This document shows positions 47,362 through 56,679 of a stretch of 64,000 nucleotides of DNA, in pieces (the stretch's first letter is position 1; each line of letters starts with the position of its first letter). Source of the stretch: Aeromonas eucrenophila (GTDB taxonomy: Bacteria > Pseudomonadota > Gammaproteobacteria > Enterobacterales > Aeromonadaceae). Where the stretch lies: assembly GCF_000819865.1 (NCBI RefSeq), contig NZ_CDDF01000001.1, positions 471,981 through 535,980 of the forward strand. Direction: 5' to 3'. Both the position numbers and the translations under genes were made by a program. Under the pieces are notes generated by a model. The model searched no databases. It had not been told where the DNA came from and was given only the letters and a program-made list of their open reading frames with translations.

Positions 47362-47937
47362 ATGCAGGAACAGTTCTTCAGCGTCACCCACGCCACGCCG
47401 GTCAATGTGATCCCCATGCCGGCCGACTTTCACCTGCCGACGCTGGAGGCGCTGGACGCCGAGTTGCCCGAGCCCTTTCGCATCGCCTCCGCCATCACCG
47501 CCATCGATCTCGTCAGCAGCCGCTTGCTGCGCAACCAGAACGAGTCGATGCACGACCTCGTCGAGATCATCAACCAGCAGTCCCGCAAGATCGACATGAT
47601 CATGGGCTATGTGCTGGCGGTGCAGGATCACCCGGAGCAGCGCTTCCACACCCTGCGCTTTGGCGCCGGTCAGCTCACCTACCTGCACCCGCGCCAGGGC
47701 CACGGCGAGCTGCCACACCTCCATCAGATAGTGCGGCTCAAGATCTTCCTGCGGGAAGAGGCGGCCGCCGTCTACTGCTATGCCGAAGTCAAACACCTTG
47801 AGTCTGGCGAGCACGGCACCCATGTATTGCTCGACTATGCCCGCATCCGTGAAGATGACCGGGAACTGCTGGTGCGTGCCAGCCTGCATGTGCAATCGAA
47901 ACAGCTCAAGCTGCGTGCCCAAGAGCGTCAGCGCTAA
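47362..47937 (+). CDS. PilZ-like domain protein
   Basis: A 191-residue soluble protein. The second half (about 90-180) has the beta-barrel pattern of PilZ domains, but the N-terminal RxxxR c-di-GMP motif is not evident, so binding of c-di-GMP is doubtful. The first half is helical (ESMHDLVEIINQQSRKIDMI). Relatives sit between lolCDE and mfd in other Aeromonas/Vibrio-type genomes by my recognition. Function unknown. Confidence 0.7.
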   Translation: MQEQFFSVTHATPVNVIPMPADFHLPTLEALDAELPEPFRIASAITAIDLVSSRLLRNQNESMHDLVEIINQQSRKIDMIMGYVLAVQDHPEQRFHTLRFGAGQLTYLHPRQGHGELPHLHQIVRLKIFLREEAAAVYCYAEVKHLESGEHGTHVLLDYARIREDDRELLVRASLHVQSKQLKLRAQERQR

Positions 47938-47968
47938 CAACCGCCAAGGTCAACGTTAAAAGAATCGA

Positions 47969-50900
47969 ATGATGCCAATGACACTCCCCGCCTTGCCCGC
48001 CAAAGCGGGCCACAAGTTAACGCTCGGCCAGCTGGTCGGCAGCAGCCTGGCGCTGGTTGCCGCCCGCCTCACCGCCGAGGCCGATCGCCCCGTCCTGCTG
48101 GTAACCGCCGATACCCCGAGTGCGCTGCGCCTCGAGCAGGAGCTGCAACACCTGCTGGCCGACAAGGGCTGCCCCGTGTTGCTGTTCCCGGACTGGGAAA
48201 CCCTGCCCTACGATACCTTCTCCCCCCATCAGGACATCATCTCCCAGCGGCTCGAGACCCTCTACAAGCTGCCGCAAATGAGCAACGGGGTGCTGATCGT
48301 GCCCATCTCCACCCTGATGCTGCGCACGGCGCCCCAGATCTACCTCGACAAATACAGCCTGCTGGTCAAAGCGGGCCAGCGCCTCAACCTGCAACAGTTG
48401 CGGGGGCGTCTCGCCGAGGCCGGCTACGTGGCGGTGGAGCAGGTGCTGGAGCACGGCGAGTTTGCCGCCCGCGGCTCCTTGCTGGATCTCTTCCCCATGG
48501 GCAGCAACAGCCCCTATCGCATCGACTTCTTCGACGACGAGGTGGACTCCATCCGCCCCTTCGATCCCGAGACCCAGCGCTCCAGCGAGCCGGTCACGTC
48601 GGTGAGCCTGTTGCCCGCCCGGGAGTTCCCCACCGACGAGGCGGCCATCGAGCTGTTCCGTGGCCAGTATCGCGAGCAGTTCGAGCTGTCGCGGGTGGAG
48701 GGCTCCGTCTATCAGGAGGTGAGCAAGGGGCGCTGGCCCGCCGGCATCGAATACTATCTGCCGCTCTTCTTCCAGCAGACCGCCAGCCTGTTTGACTACC
48801 TGCCGGACAACACCCTGCTGATCACGGTGGGAGAGATTTATCCTGCCGCTCAGCGGTTCTGGAACGACATCGGTCAGCGTTATGAGGACAGACGCTGGGA
48901 CAACACCCGTCCCTTGCTGCCACCCCAGCAGATCTATCTGCCGGTGGAGCAGCTGTTTGCGGCCCTCGGCCAATATGGCGCCGTGCGGCTGCAGGCGGAG
49001 CCCACCGACGGCGGCGCCGGCCAGCACAACCTGCCCACGGCCCCCCTGCCCGACCTGCAGCTCGATCACAGCAAGGAGCAGCCCCTGCTGGCGCTGGATA
49101 AATTCCTGCAAGGCTTTGGCGGCCGCACCCTGTTTGCGGTGGAGTCCGAGGGGCGGCGCGAGGTGCTCGGCGATCTGCTCGCGCGCATCAGCGTGCAGCC
49201 AAAAGAGTTCCCCTCCCTCGAGGCGTTCGTCGGGAGCAAGGCCCGCCACGGCCTGCTGGTCAGCCCGCTGGAGCGCGGCTTCCTGCTGCAGGAGGCGGGC
49301 CAGGAAGAGCTCGCCCTCATCACCGAGACCGAGCTGCTCGGCGGCAAGATCCGCAGCAGACGCGCGCGGGAGAAGAGCAAGAACTTAAGCTCCGATGCGG
49401 TCATTCGAAACCTCGGCGAGCTGACCCAGGGTCAGCCGGTGGTGCACCTGGATCACGGGGTCGGCCGTTACCTCGGCCTCGAGACCTTGGACGCCGGCGG
49501 CCTGCCCACCGAGTTCCTGACCCTCGAATACGCCGGCGGCGACAAGCTGTTCGTGCCGGTCACCAACCTGCATCTGATCAGCCGCTACACCGGCTCGGAC
49601 AACCCGCCGAGCCACAAGCTCGGCGGCGAGGCCTGGACCAAGGCGCGGCGCAAGGCGGCGGAGAAGATCCGCGACGTGGCGGCGGAGCTGTTGGATGTCT
49701 ACGCCCTTCGGGCGGCGCGCCACGGCTTCGCCTTCAAACACGATAAAGAGGCCTACCGCCAGTTTGCCGCCGGCTTCCCGTTCGAGGAGACCGAAGATCA
49801 GCTCAACGCCATCAACGCGGTGCTGGGGGACATGTGCCAGGCCAAGAGCATGGACCGGCTGGTGTGCGGCGACGTGGGCTTTGGCAAGACCGAGGTGGCG
49901 ATGCGGGCGGCCTTCGTGGCGGTGCACGGCGGCAAGCAGGTGGCGGTGCTGGTGCCCACCACCCTCTTGGCCCAGCAGCACTACGACAACTTCCGCGATC
50001 GCTTCGCGAACTGGCCGGTGCGGGTCGAGGTGCTGAGCCGCTTCCGCTCCGCCAAGGAGCAGACCGCCGTCATGAAGGAGCTGGCCGATGGCAAGGTGGA
50101 CATCATCATCGGCACCCACAAGCTGCTGAGCTCGGATCTCACCTTCAAGGATCTCGGCCTGCTCATCGTCGATGAGGAGCACAGATTCGGGGTGCGCCAG
50201 AAGGAGAAGATCAAGGCGCTGCGGGCCGACGTGGACATCCTCACCCTCACGGCGACGCCCATTCCGCGCACCCTCAACATGGCGATGTCCGGCATGCGGG
50301 ATCTCTCCATCATCGCCACCCCGCCCGCCAAGCGGCTCGCCATCAAGACCTTCGTGCGCCAGCAAGAGCCGGCGGTCACCCGGGAGGCGGTGCTGCGGGA
50401 GCTCAAACGCGGCGGTCAGGTCTACTACCTGCACAACGATGTGGAGAGCATAGAGCAGTGTGCGGCGGACCTGGCCGCCCTGGTGCCGGAGGCGCGCATC
50501 GGCGTCGCCCACGGCCAGATGCGCGAGCGGGAACTCGAGCGGGTGATGTCGGACTTCTACCACCAGCGCTTCAACCTGCTGGTGTGCACCACCATCATCG
50601 AGACCGGCATCGACGTGCCGAGCGCCAACACCATCATCATGGACCGCGCGGATCACCTGGGATTGGCCCAGTTGCACCAGCTGCGGGGCCGGGTCGGTCG
50701 CTCCCACCACCAGGCCTATGCCTATCTGCTCACCCCCCATCCCAAGCTGATGACCAAGGACGCCGCCAAGCGGCTGGAGGCCATCGCCTCCCTGGAAGAT
50801 CTCGGCGCGGGCTTCGCGCTCGCCACCCACGATCTGGAGATCCGCGGCGCCGGCGAGCTGCTCGGGGATGATCAGAGCGGTCAGATCGAATCTATCGGCT

Positions 50901-51430
50901 TCACCCTCTACATGGAGCTGCTGGAGCAGGCGGTGGATGCGCTGAAAAACGGCAAGGAGCCGTCCCTGGATCAGCTGATGAGCCAGCACACCGAGGTGGA
51001 GCTGCGTCTGCCGGCCCTGTTGCCGGACGACTACATTCCGGACGTCAACATGCGGCTCTCCATGTACAAGCGCATCGCCAGCGCCAAGGACGAGCAGGAG
51101 CTACGGGAGCTGAAAGTGGAGCTGATCGATCGCTTCGGCTTGCTGCCGGAGGCGACCAAGACGCTGATGGAGATCGCGGCCTTCCGCCAGCGTGCCACTT
51201 TGCTTGGCATCCGCCGGGTGGAGATGAGCGAGCGCGGCGGTTATCTCGATTTCAATCAGGACACCAAGGTCAATCCGGGCTACCTGGTCAGGCTGCTCTC
51301 GGAGCAACCGCGCATCTACAAGATGGACGGGCCGACCCGATTGCGCTTCCAGGTGCCGAACCAGGACAGGGCCATGCGGCTCAAGCTGGTCGATTCCTTG
51401 TTGACGGATCTTGCCAACAACAGCCTGTAG
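47969..51430 (+). CDS. mfd: Transcription-repair coupling factor Mfd
   Basis: A 1153-residue DNA translocase that pushes stalled RNA polymerase off DNA lesions and recruits UvrA. It has the UvrB-like N-terminus with NWETLPYD-type DWETLPYDTFSPHQDIISQR, the RNA polymerase-interacting domain GQPVVHLDHGVGRYLGLETL, helicase motif I GDVGFGKTEVAMRAA, DEEH box IVDEEHRFGV and the TRG motif region HQLRGRVGRSHHQAYAYLL, then a C-terminal D7 domain. Three in-frame ATG codons (47969, 47972, 47978) compete for the start. Confidence 0.97.
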   Translation: MMPMTLPALPAKAGHKLTLGQLVGSSLALVAARLTAEADRPVLLVTADTPSALRLEQELQHLLADKGCPVLLFPDWETLPYDTFSPHQDIISQRLETLYKLPQMSNGVLIVPISTLMLRTAPQIYLDKYSLLVKAGQRLNLQQLRGRLAEAGYVAVEQVLEHGEFAARGSLLDLFPMGSNSPYRIDFFDDEVDSIRPFDPETQRSSEPVTSVSLLPAREFPTDEAAIELFRGQYREQFELSRVEGSVYQEVSKGRWPAGIEYYLPLFFQQTASLFDYLPDNTLLITVGEIYPAAQRFWNDIGQRYEDRRWDNTRPLLPPQQIYLPVEQLFAALGQYGAVRLQAEPTDGGAGQHNLPTAPLPDLQLDHSKEQPLLALDKFLQGFGGRTLFAVESEGRREVLGDLLARISVQPKEFPSLEAFVGSKARHGLLVSPLERGFLLQEAGQEELALITETELLGGKIRSRRAREKSKNLSSDAVIRNLGELTQGQPVVHLDHGVGRYLGLETLDAGGLPTEFLTLEYAGGDKLFVPVTNLHLISRYTGSDNPPSHKLGGEAWTKARRKAAEKIRDVAAELLDVYALRAARHGFAFKHDKEAYRQFAAGFPFEETEDQLNAINAVLGDMCQAKSMDRLVCGDVGFGKTEVAMRAAFVAVHGGKQVAVLVPTTLLAQQHYDNFRDRFANWPVRVEVLSRFRSAKEQTAVMKELADGKVDIIIGTHKLLSSDLTFKDLGLLIVDEEHRFGVRQKEKIKALRADVDILTLTATPIPRTLNMAMSGMRDLSIIATPPAKRLAIKTFVRQQEPAVTREAVLRELKRGGQVYYLHNDVESIEQCAADLAALVPEARIGVAHGQMRERELERVMSDFYHQRFNLLVCTTIIETGIDVPSANTIIMDRADHLGLAQLHQLRGRVGRSHHQAYAYLLTPHPKLMTKDAAKRLEAIASLEDLGAGFALATHDLEIRGAGELLGDDQSGQIESIGFTLYMELLEQAVDALKNGKEPSLDQLMSQHTEVELRLPALLPDDYIPDVNMRLSMYKRIASAKDEQELRELKVELIDRFGLLPEATKTLMEIAAFRQRATLLGIRRVEMSERGGYLDFNQDTKVNPGYLVRLLSEQPRIYKMDGPTRLRFQVPNQDRAMRLKLVDSLLTDLANNSL

Positions 51431-51448
51431 GCGGCGAGCACGAAACAA

Positions 51449-51476
51449 AACGGGAGCCAATATGGCTCCCGTTTTT
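51449..51476. terminator. Bidirectional intrinsic terminator
   Basis: AACGGGAGCC and GGCTCCCGTT form a perfect stem with TTTTTT on the plus side, between converging mfd and fbp. Confidence 0.88.
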
Positions 51477-51506
51477 TATGCTCTCTGTACCGCTTTCAGC
51501 CGGAGA

Positions 51507-52541
51507 TCAGCCCTGATTGGCCGGATCCTCGTGAGCGGAGAACTCCCGCATGAAGGCCTCGGCCCGCTCTACCATCTTGGTGGAGCCGACGAAATAGGGG
51601 GTGCGCTGGTGCAGCGCGGTGGGCTGCACATCCATGATGCGGCCGAAACCATCCGACGCCTTGCCGCCCGCCTGCTCCACCAAAAACGCCATGGGGTTGC
51701 ACTCGTAGAGCAGGCGCAGCTTGCCGTTCGGGGAGTTGGTACCGGACGGATAGATGTAGATGCCGCCCTTGAGCAGGTTGCGGTGGAAATCCGATACCAG
51801 GGAGCCGATGTAGCGGGAGGTGTAGGGTCTGTGGGTCGCCTCGTCCCGCTCCTGGCAGTATTTGAGGTACTTCTTCACCCCGTCCGGGAACTTGATGTAG
51901 TTGCCCTCGTTGATGGAGTAGATCTTGCCCTCCTCCGGGATGCGGATGTTCTCGTGGGAGAGGCAGAAGCAGCCGATGGAGGGATCGTAGGTGAAGCCGT
52001 TGACCCCGAAGCCGGTGGTGTAGACCAGCATGGTGGAGGAGCCGTACACCACGTAACCGGCGGCGACCTGACGGTTGCCCGGCTGCAGGAAGTCCTCCAG
52101 GGTCACGCCGGCACCCGGGGTGCTGACCCGGCGGTAGATGGAGAAGATGGTGCCGACCGAGACGTTGACATCGATGTTGGAGGAGCCATCGAGGGGGTCA
52201 ATCAACACTATGTATTTGGAGTGGCGGGAGAGCTCGGAATCGAAGGAGACGAAGTCCTCCTCTTCCTCTGAGGCCATGCCACATACCTCGCCACGGGCCT
52301 CCAGCGCCGCCTTGAAGCGTTCGTTGGCGTAGACGTCCAGCTTCTGCTGCACCTCGCCCTGCACGTTTTCGGCACCCATGGAGCCGATGATGTCCGCCAG
52401 CCCCGCCTTGTTGATCTCCCGGTTCACCACCTTGGCAGCCAGACGAATGGAGCTGAGCAAGGAAGTCAGCTCGCCGGTCGCGGTAGGGTAGTCCGCCTGC
52501 TTTTTGACGATGAACTCGCCCATGGTGATCATGTTTCGCAT
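51507..52541 (-). CDS. fbp: Fructose-1,6-bisphosphatase class 1
   Basis: A 344-residue gluconeogenic phosphatase that converts fructose 1,6-bisphosphate to fructose 6-phosphate. Metal-binding residues are in [20 protein letters not shown] (about 115-134) and the family signature [14 protein letters not shown] (about 275-288) with its catalytic Glu. ATG at 52541 follows AAAGGAACAAGA. A LacI-family-type palindrome lies just upstream. Confidence 0.96.
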   Translation of the reverse strand: MRNMITMGEFIVKKQADYPTATGELTSLLSSIRLAAKVVNREINKAGLADIIGSMGAENVQGEVQQKLDVYANERFKAALEARGEVCGMASEEEEDFVSFDSELSRHSKYIVLIDPLDGSSNIDVNVSVGTIFSIYRRVSTPGAGVTLEDFLQPGNRQVAAGYVVYGSSTMLVYTTGFGVNGFTYDPSIGCFCLSHENIRIPEEGKIYSINEGNYIKFPDGVKKYLKYCQERDEATHRPYTSRYIGSLVSDFHRNLLKGGIYIYPSGTNSPNGKLRLLYECNPMAFLVEQAGGKASDGFGRIMDVQPTALHQRTPYFVGSTKMVERAEAFMREFSAHEDPANQG

Positions 52542-52913
52542 TCTTGTTCCTTTAGGAGCGTTTCCGTTGGCGTTGAAAACGTTTGCAAGTGTCGGCAAAA
52601 AAAGTGCCGAACCTCGGCAGCGTCATTTTGTAACCTAATGTAACGGTTGTTTTTTGTTTTTGCAGCGAATTAAGACGGCGTATAAATCGCCAGTTTGCCT
52701 CCTGAAAGCGGGATGAACTGGCAAAAAACAGGGCTCAATCGACCTCTTTCGGTATGTTAATTCGTGGCAAGAATGCACAGCGCTCACGCCACTTGACCCG
52801 CCTCCCCCCATACGGTCGAGCCAGGGGATCCCGCGCCCGCCCCCCCTTGAGATCTCCCCATCGATCCCGCACACTGGCCAGGCTTTGGAAGCAAAAAAAC
52901 ATAAGGATATTCA
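52542..52913. other. Divergent non-coding region, fbp and peptide-binding protein
   Basis: About 370 bases hold the promoters of both divergent genes and no gene. The half near fbp has the palindrome at 52573-52588 and an inverted repeat TCGGC/GCCGA around an A run (52592-52610). Confidence 0.5.
52573..52588. promoter_or_regulatory. Candidate LacI-family operator upstream of fbp
   Basis: TTGAAAACGTTTGCAA is a near-palindrome with the central ACGT of LacI/PurR/Cra-type operators. Cra (FruR) control of fbp would be logical, but the sequence fits a PurR-like box as well. Confidence 0.4.
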
Positions 52914-54530
52914 ATGAAAAGGACTCTCATCGCCGGCACGGTTGCCGCCCTGATCTCCCTCCCCGCCCTGGGGGCCCAGGTGCCTGCCGGCACCCAATTA
53001 CTCCCCGCAGCGCAGCAGACCTTCGTGCGCAATATCGGCGCAGAGCCAGGCTCCATCGACCCCCAAATGGTGGAAGAGAGCTCTGGCAGCGACATCGTCA
53101 ACGATCTGTTCGAGGGGCTCTACACCCTGGATGGGAACGGCAAGCTGCTGGCTGCGGGGGCGCTCGGTTACGAGCTCGATCCCACGGGCACCGTCTACAC
53201 CTTCAAGCTCAGACCCGACGCCAAGTGGTCAAACGGTGAGCCGGTCACCGCGGCGGACTATGTCTATGGCTGGCAGCGGGCGGCGGATCCCAAAAACGCC
53301 TCCAACTACGCCTGGTTCATCGAGCTGACCGGGGTGGCTCATGCCGGCGAGGTGATCCAGGGCAAGGCCAAGCCCGAGGCCCTCGGCATCAAGGCTCTGG
53401 ATGCCCACACCCTGCAGATCACCCTGGCAAAGCCGGTGCCCTTCTTCCTGAAGACCCTGGCCCACTACACCACCTTCCCGGCCCCCAGGGCGACCATCGA
53501 GAAGTTCGGTCACGAGTGGGTCAAACCGGGCAACATCGTCTCCAACGGCGCCTTCGTGCTGAAGGAGTGGACTCCGAACGAACAGCTGGTTGCCGAGCGC
53601 AATCCCCACTACTGGGACAACCAGCATACGGTGTTGAACAAGGTGGTCTATCTGGAGATCGTCTCCGAGACCGCCGCTTACAACCGCTACCGCGCCAGCG
53701 AGTTGCACTACACCACCTATCCGCTCGAGCAGTATCAGCAGCTCAAGAGCCAAAGCCCCGAAGAGCTGGTCAGCGCCCCCTTGCTCTCGACCTATTACTA
53801 CGTGTTCAACACCCAGCGCAAACCCTTCGACAACCCCAAGGTGCGCAAGGCGCTCTCCCTGGCCATCGATCGGAGCACCATCACCGAGAAGATCCTGGGA
53901 CAGGGGCAGCTGCCGGCCTTCAGCCTGACGCCCCCCAGCGTGGATGGCTTCGAGCTCAAGCGCCCCGCCAGCGAGCTGATGAGCAAGGAGGAGAGGATCG
54001 CCAAGGCCAAGACCTTGCTGGCGGAGGCGGGGTACGGCCCCGACAAGCCGCTGGATGTGGATATCCTCTACAACACCAACGAGGGGCACAAGAAGATAGC
54101 GCTGGCCATCTCCTCCATGTGGAAACGCAACCTGGGGGTCAAGGCGGAGCTCAACAACATGGAGTGGAAGACCATGGTGTCGGTGCTCAACGAGGGGGAT
54201 TTCGTGGTCAGCCGCTACGCCTGGAACGGGGATTACAACGACGCCTCCACCTTCCTCGACATCATGACCTCCAGCAGCAGCGCCAACAGCGGCAAGTGGT
54301 TCAACAAGCAGTATGACGCCCTGCTGGCCAAGGCCCATGACTCCCAGGATCCGGCCGAGCGCAACCGGCTCTATCAGCAGGCAGAAGCTTTGATCGACGA
54401 GGAGGCCCCCATCGCCCCCGTCTATTTCTACGTCAAGTCACGGCTGCTCAAGCCTAACGTCAAGGGTTACCCCTACCACAATCCGCAAGATCTGGTGTAT
54501 TCGAAAGATCTCTATCTGACGGCGCAATAG
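52914..54530 (+). CDS. Periplasmic oligopeptide-binding protein (OppA/MppA type)
   Basis: A 538-residue solute-binding protein of family SBP_bac_5. A signal peptide (1-20, cleavage after ALGA) starts it. QTFVRNIGAEPGSIDPQMVE and the DIVNDLFEGLYTLD stretch are typical of OppA-like proteins; YYYVFNTQRKPFDNPKVRKA (about 295-315) is the central region. No permease or ATPase genes accompany it, so it may serve a transporter encoded elsewhere or bind murein peptides like MppA. A terminator follows. Confidence 0.9.
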   Translation: MKRTLIAGTVAALISLPALGAQVPAGTQLLPAAQQTFVRNIGAEPGSIDPQMVEESSGSDIVNDLFEGLYTLDGNGKLLAAGALGYELDPTGTVYTFKLRPDAKWSNGEPVTAADYVYGWQRAADPKNASNYAWFIELTGVAHAGEVIQGKAKPEALGIKALDAHTLQITLAKPVPFFLKTLAHYTTFPAPRATIEKFGHEWVKPGNIVSNGAFVLKEWTPNEQLVAERNPHYWDNQHTVLNKVVYLEIVSETAAYNRYRASELHYTTYPLEQYQQLKSQSPEELVSAPLLSTYYYVFNTQRKPFDNPKVRKALSLAIDRSTITEKILGQGQLPAFSLTPPSVDGFELKRPASELMSKEERIAKAKTLLAEAGYGPDKPLDVDILYNTNEGHKKIALAISSMWKRNLGVKAELNNMEWKTMVSVLNEGDFVVSRYAWNGDYNDASTFLDIMTSSSSANSGKWFNKQYDALLAKAHDSQDPAERNRLYQQAEALIDEEAPIAPVYFYVKSRLLKPNVKGYPYHNPQDLVYSKDLYLTAQ

Positions 54531-54559
54531 CCCAACATCCGGCCCCAAGACCCGGATCC

Positions 54560-54589
54560 AAAAAGACCGCCTCCAAGGCGGTCTTTTTC
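54560..54589. terminator. Bidirectional intrinsic terminator
   Basis: AAAGACCGCC and GGCGGTCTTT form a perfect stem with T runs on both sides, between converging genes. Confidence 0.88.
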
Positions 54590-54591
54590 TT

Positions 54592-55512
54592 TCAATCTTC
54601 CCGGCAAGTGGCCACCGCCAGCCTGGCCCGTCGCCGCACCACCACGGGTTTGACCAGCAATTGGGCCAGCAAGACCCCCAGCAACGTCATGCCGCCGCCG
54701 ATCAGGTGATAGCTGGTCAGCGTCTCGCCCAGCAAGCTGATGGCCAACGCCGCCGTCATCACCGGCAGCAGGTTCATGAAGATGGCGGTGCGGCTCGCCC
54801 CGAGCAACGCTATGCCCTGCATCCAGAGCCAGGGAGAAAGTGCCGAAGTCGGGATCCCCGCATAGAGGATGAGCCAGAGCGCGCTGCCATCGGGCCAATT
54901 GCCGTCCACCAGCAGGTAGAAGGGGGTGAGGAACAGCAGGCTGCACAGCACCTGACCGTAGAGCATGGACCAGTTGTCGAGCCCCAGATCCCAGCGCTTG
55001 AGCAGCACGCTGTAAAGCGCATAGGTCGCCGCTGACAACAGCATGTAGACGTAACCCTGGTGGATGCCTTGGGTAAACAACCGGCCAGGATCCCCCTGCC
55101 CGAGCAAGATGGCCAACCCGAAGAGGGAGATGACGCCCCCGAGCAGAGCCCCCCAGGTCGGGCGCTCCCGCAGCAGCCAGATGCTGAGCAGCACCGTCAT
55201 CAGTGGCGTCAGGCCCATCATCAGGCCGATCTCGGTGGCCCCCAGGGTCTGGGCCGCGTAGTAGCCGAAGGTCTGGTTCAGCACCATGCCGAGCAGCGCC
55301 AGCATGGCCAGCTGGTAAAAACCGGCCCGCAGCTTGGCACGCTCACGCCAGACCCGCTGTGCCAGGAAGGGGGTGAGAATGATGGCCGCCACCATCCAGC
55401 GTGACCAGGCCAGCGCGGCCGGCGAGAGTATCCCCACCGCCAGCTTGCTGACGATGCCGTTGCCGGCCCAGATAGCCATGCAGGAGAAAGGAAACAGAAA
55501 GGCAAGGGGCAT
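54592..55512 (-). CDS. EamA/DMT-family transporter
   Basis: A 306-residue inner-membrane protein with ten helices made of two EamA repeats (about 5-130 and 150-290). FGYYAAQTLGATEIGLMMGL then TPLMTVLLSIWLLRERPTW ends the first, ALLGASRTAIFMNLLPVMTA the second. Such proteins export amino acids or other metabolites; the substrate is unknown. ATG at 55512 places the first helix normally; an upstream in-frame ATG at 55584 would add 24 residues. Confidence 0.85.
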   Translation of the reverse strand: MPLAFLFPFSCMAIWAGNGIVSKLAVGILSPAALAWSRWMVAAIILTPFLAQRVWRERAKLRAGFYQLAMLALLGMVLNQTFGYYAAQTLGATEIGLMMGLTPLMTVLLSIWLLRERPTWGALLGGVISLFGLAILLGQGDPGRLFTQGIHQGYVYMLLSAATYALYSVLLKRWDLGLDNWSMLYGQVLCSLLFLTPFYLLVDGNWPDGSALWLILYAGIPTSALSPWLWMQGIALLGASRTAIFMNLLPVMTAALAISLLGETLTSYHLIGGGMTLLGVLLAQLLVKPVVVRRRARLAVATCRED

Positions 55513-55650
55513 TGCGATATCCAGAACGAAATGGCGGGTATTTCGCGGGAGTATAGAGAGGCAAACGGGATAAGCAAGCATCACCTACGGGGGTCGACAA
55601 AGTCAGTCAAAAACGGCATCAAACAGAGCTACCATCGCCGCTCTGGCCCC

Positions 55651-55683
55651 AAAAACAATCATGCCCGCACTGAGGCGGGCATG
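55651..55683 (-). terminator. Intrinsic terminator of ytfK
   Basis: ATGCCCGC and GCGGGCAT form a perfect stem; in the minus direction GATTGTTTTT follows. Confidence 0.8.
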
Positions 55684-55710
55684 GGAAGGACCATCATGTT
55701 GACGAGGGGA

Positions 55711-55917
55711 TCAAGCCGCGTCCATATGCAGCCTCGAAATGAGTTCGTTCACCTCGAGCACCGTCTGGCGATGGGGAATGTCGGCTTGCAATGGCATCAT
55801 CAGCAAGCCCGACTGGAAATCGAAGCGCCCCCTGCCGTGAATGTAAATCCGTCCCTTGAAGAAGGTTTTGACATGTTTTGCCACCATCAGCGGCAGGTAC
55901 TTCTTGAATACTCTCAT
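55711..55917 (-). CDS. ytfK: YtfK (DUF1107) small regulatory protein
   Basis: A 68-residue protein, the same length as E. coli YtfK. MRVFKKYLPLMVAKHVKTFF and the following KGRIYIHGRGRFDFQSG align with the DUF1107 pattern of the E. coli protein (KIFQRYNPLQVAKYVKTLF, then RGRLYIKDVGAFEFDKG). In E. coli YtfK promotes the stringent response by acting on SpoT under phosphate or fatty-acid starvation. ATG at 55917 follows GAGG by nine bases; the ATG at 55932 is less likely. Confidence 0.85.
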   Translation of the reverse strand: MRVFKKYLPLMVAKHVKTFFKGRIYIHGRGRFDFQSGLLMMPLQADIPHRQTVLEVNELISRLHMDAA

Positions 55918-56050
55918 CGTTTGCAACCTCATGCAGTTGTATCCGTATGACAGCAGCTTCTGCGAAATAATTCCGTTAAATTTGTATAAAAAACCGGAAA
56001 AACCGCCTATCTCATCCCCAAAAAACCAATCTGTAACTTTTTATTAACTT

Positions 56051-56518
56051 TTAACGTATTGTATGTGGTCCTTCCAACCAGAGCAATACCCCCTTGCCAT
56101 TTTGCCACTCGATACAGGCAAGACCCGAGGTGGCAAACATGGGGGCACCCGCCGCCGGGCAGAGGCTCTGCACCAGATACCCTACCAGCGGCAGGTGGCT
56201 GACCAGCAGTATGCTGTCGTGCTGCGCCGCCAGCGCCGTGAGATAACTCGCGACAAAAGCCGGGTCACCATAGGGGGTGATGTCGCCGCTCTCCTCGACC
56301 ATGGCGGCCTCGGGCAACTCGGGGGCGATGGCCTGCCAGGTTTGTCTCGCTCGCAAGTAGTTGCTGTGGAGCACCAGGCTCAGGGAGTCTGCCAGCTGGG
56401 GGGCCAGCCAGCGCGCCATGTGGATAGACTCTTCGATCCCCTGCTCGGTCAGTGGGCGCAGCTCATCGGTTTTTGCATTCATGCCAGCCTGGCCATGACG
56501 CATGATGTAGATCTTCAT
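56051..56518 (-). CDS. sixA: Phosphohistidine phosphatase SixA
   Basis: A 155-residue histidine phosphatase. The RHG motif (Arg7-His8-Gly9) is in IYIMRHGQAGMN, and the second His lies in ILLVSHLPLVGYLVQSL. SixA removes phosphate from histidine-phosphotransfer proteins such as ArcB and the nitrogen PTS protein. The length and the lack of further domains agree with E. coli SixA. Confidence 0.93.
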   Translation of the reverse strand: MKIYIMRHGQAGMNAKTDELRPLTEQGIEESIHMARWLAPQLADSLSLVLHSNYLRARQTWQAIAPELPEAAMVEESGDITPYGDPAFVASYLTALAAQHDSILLVSHLPLVGYLVQSLCPAAGAPMFATSGLACIEWQNGKGVLLWLEGPHTIR

Positions 56519-56679
56519 TACTACCTCGCCCAGGGGGCCTGTTTAAATAGCGGGAGAATCTTACCCCGCCATGCGGGGGGAAACAATTGCGCTACCTCTC
56601 AGAAAAGGGTTTGCCTCGTGAGATAGCGGGGTCGATAATCATGTTTAAATTCAAATAAATTCACCGCGAGTCAGCCCTA

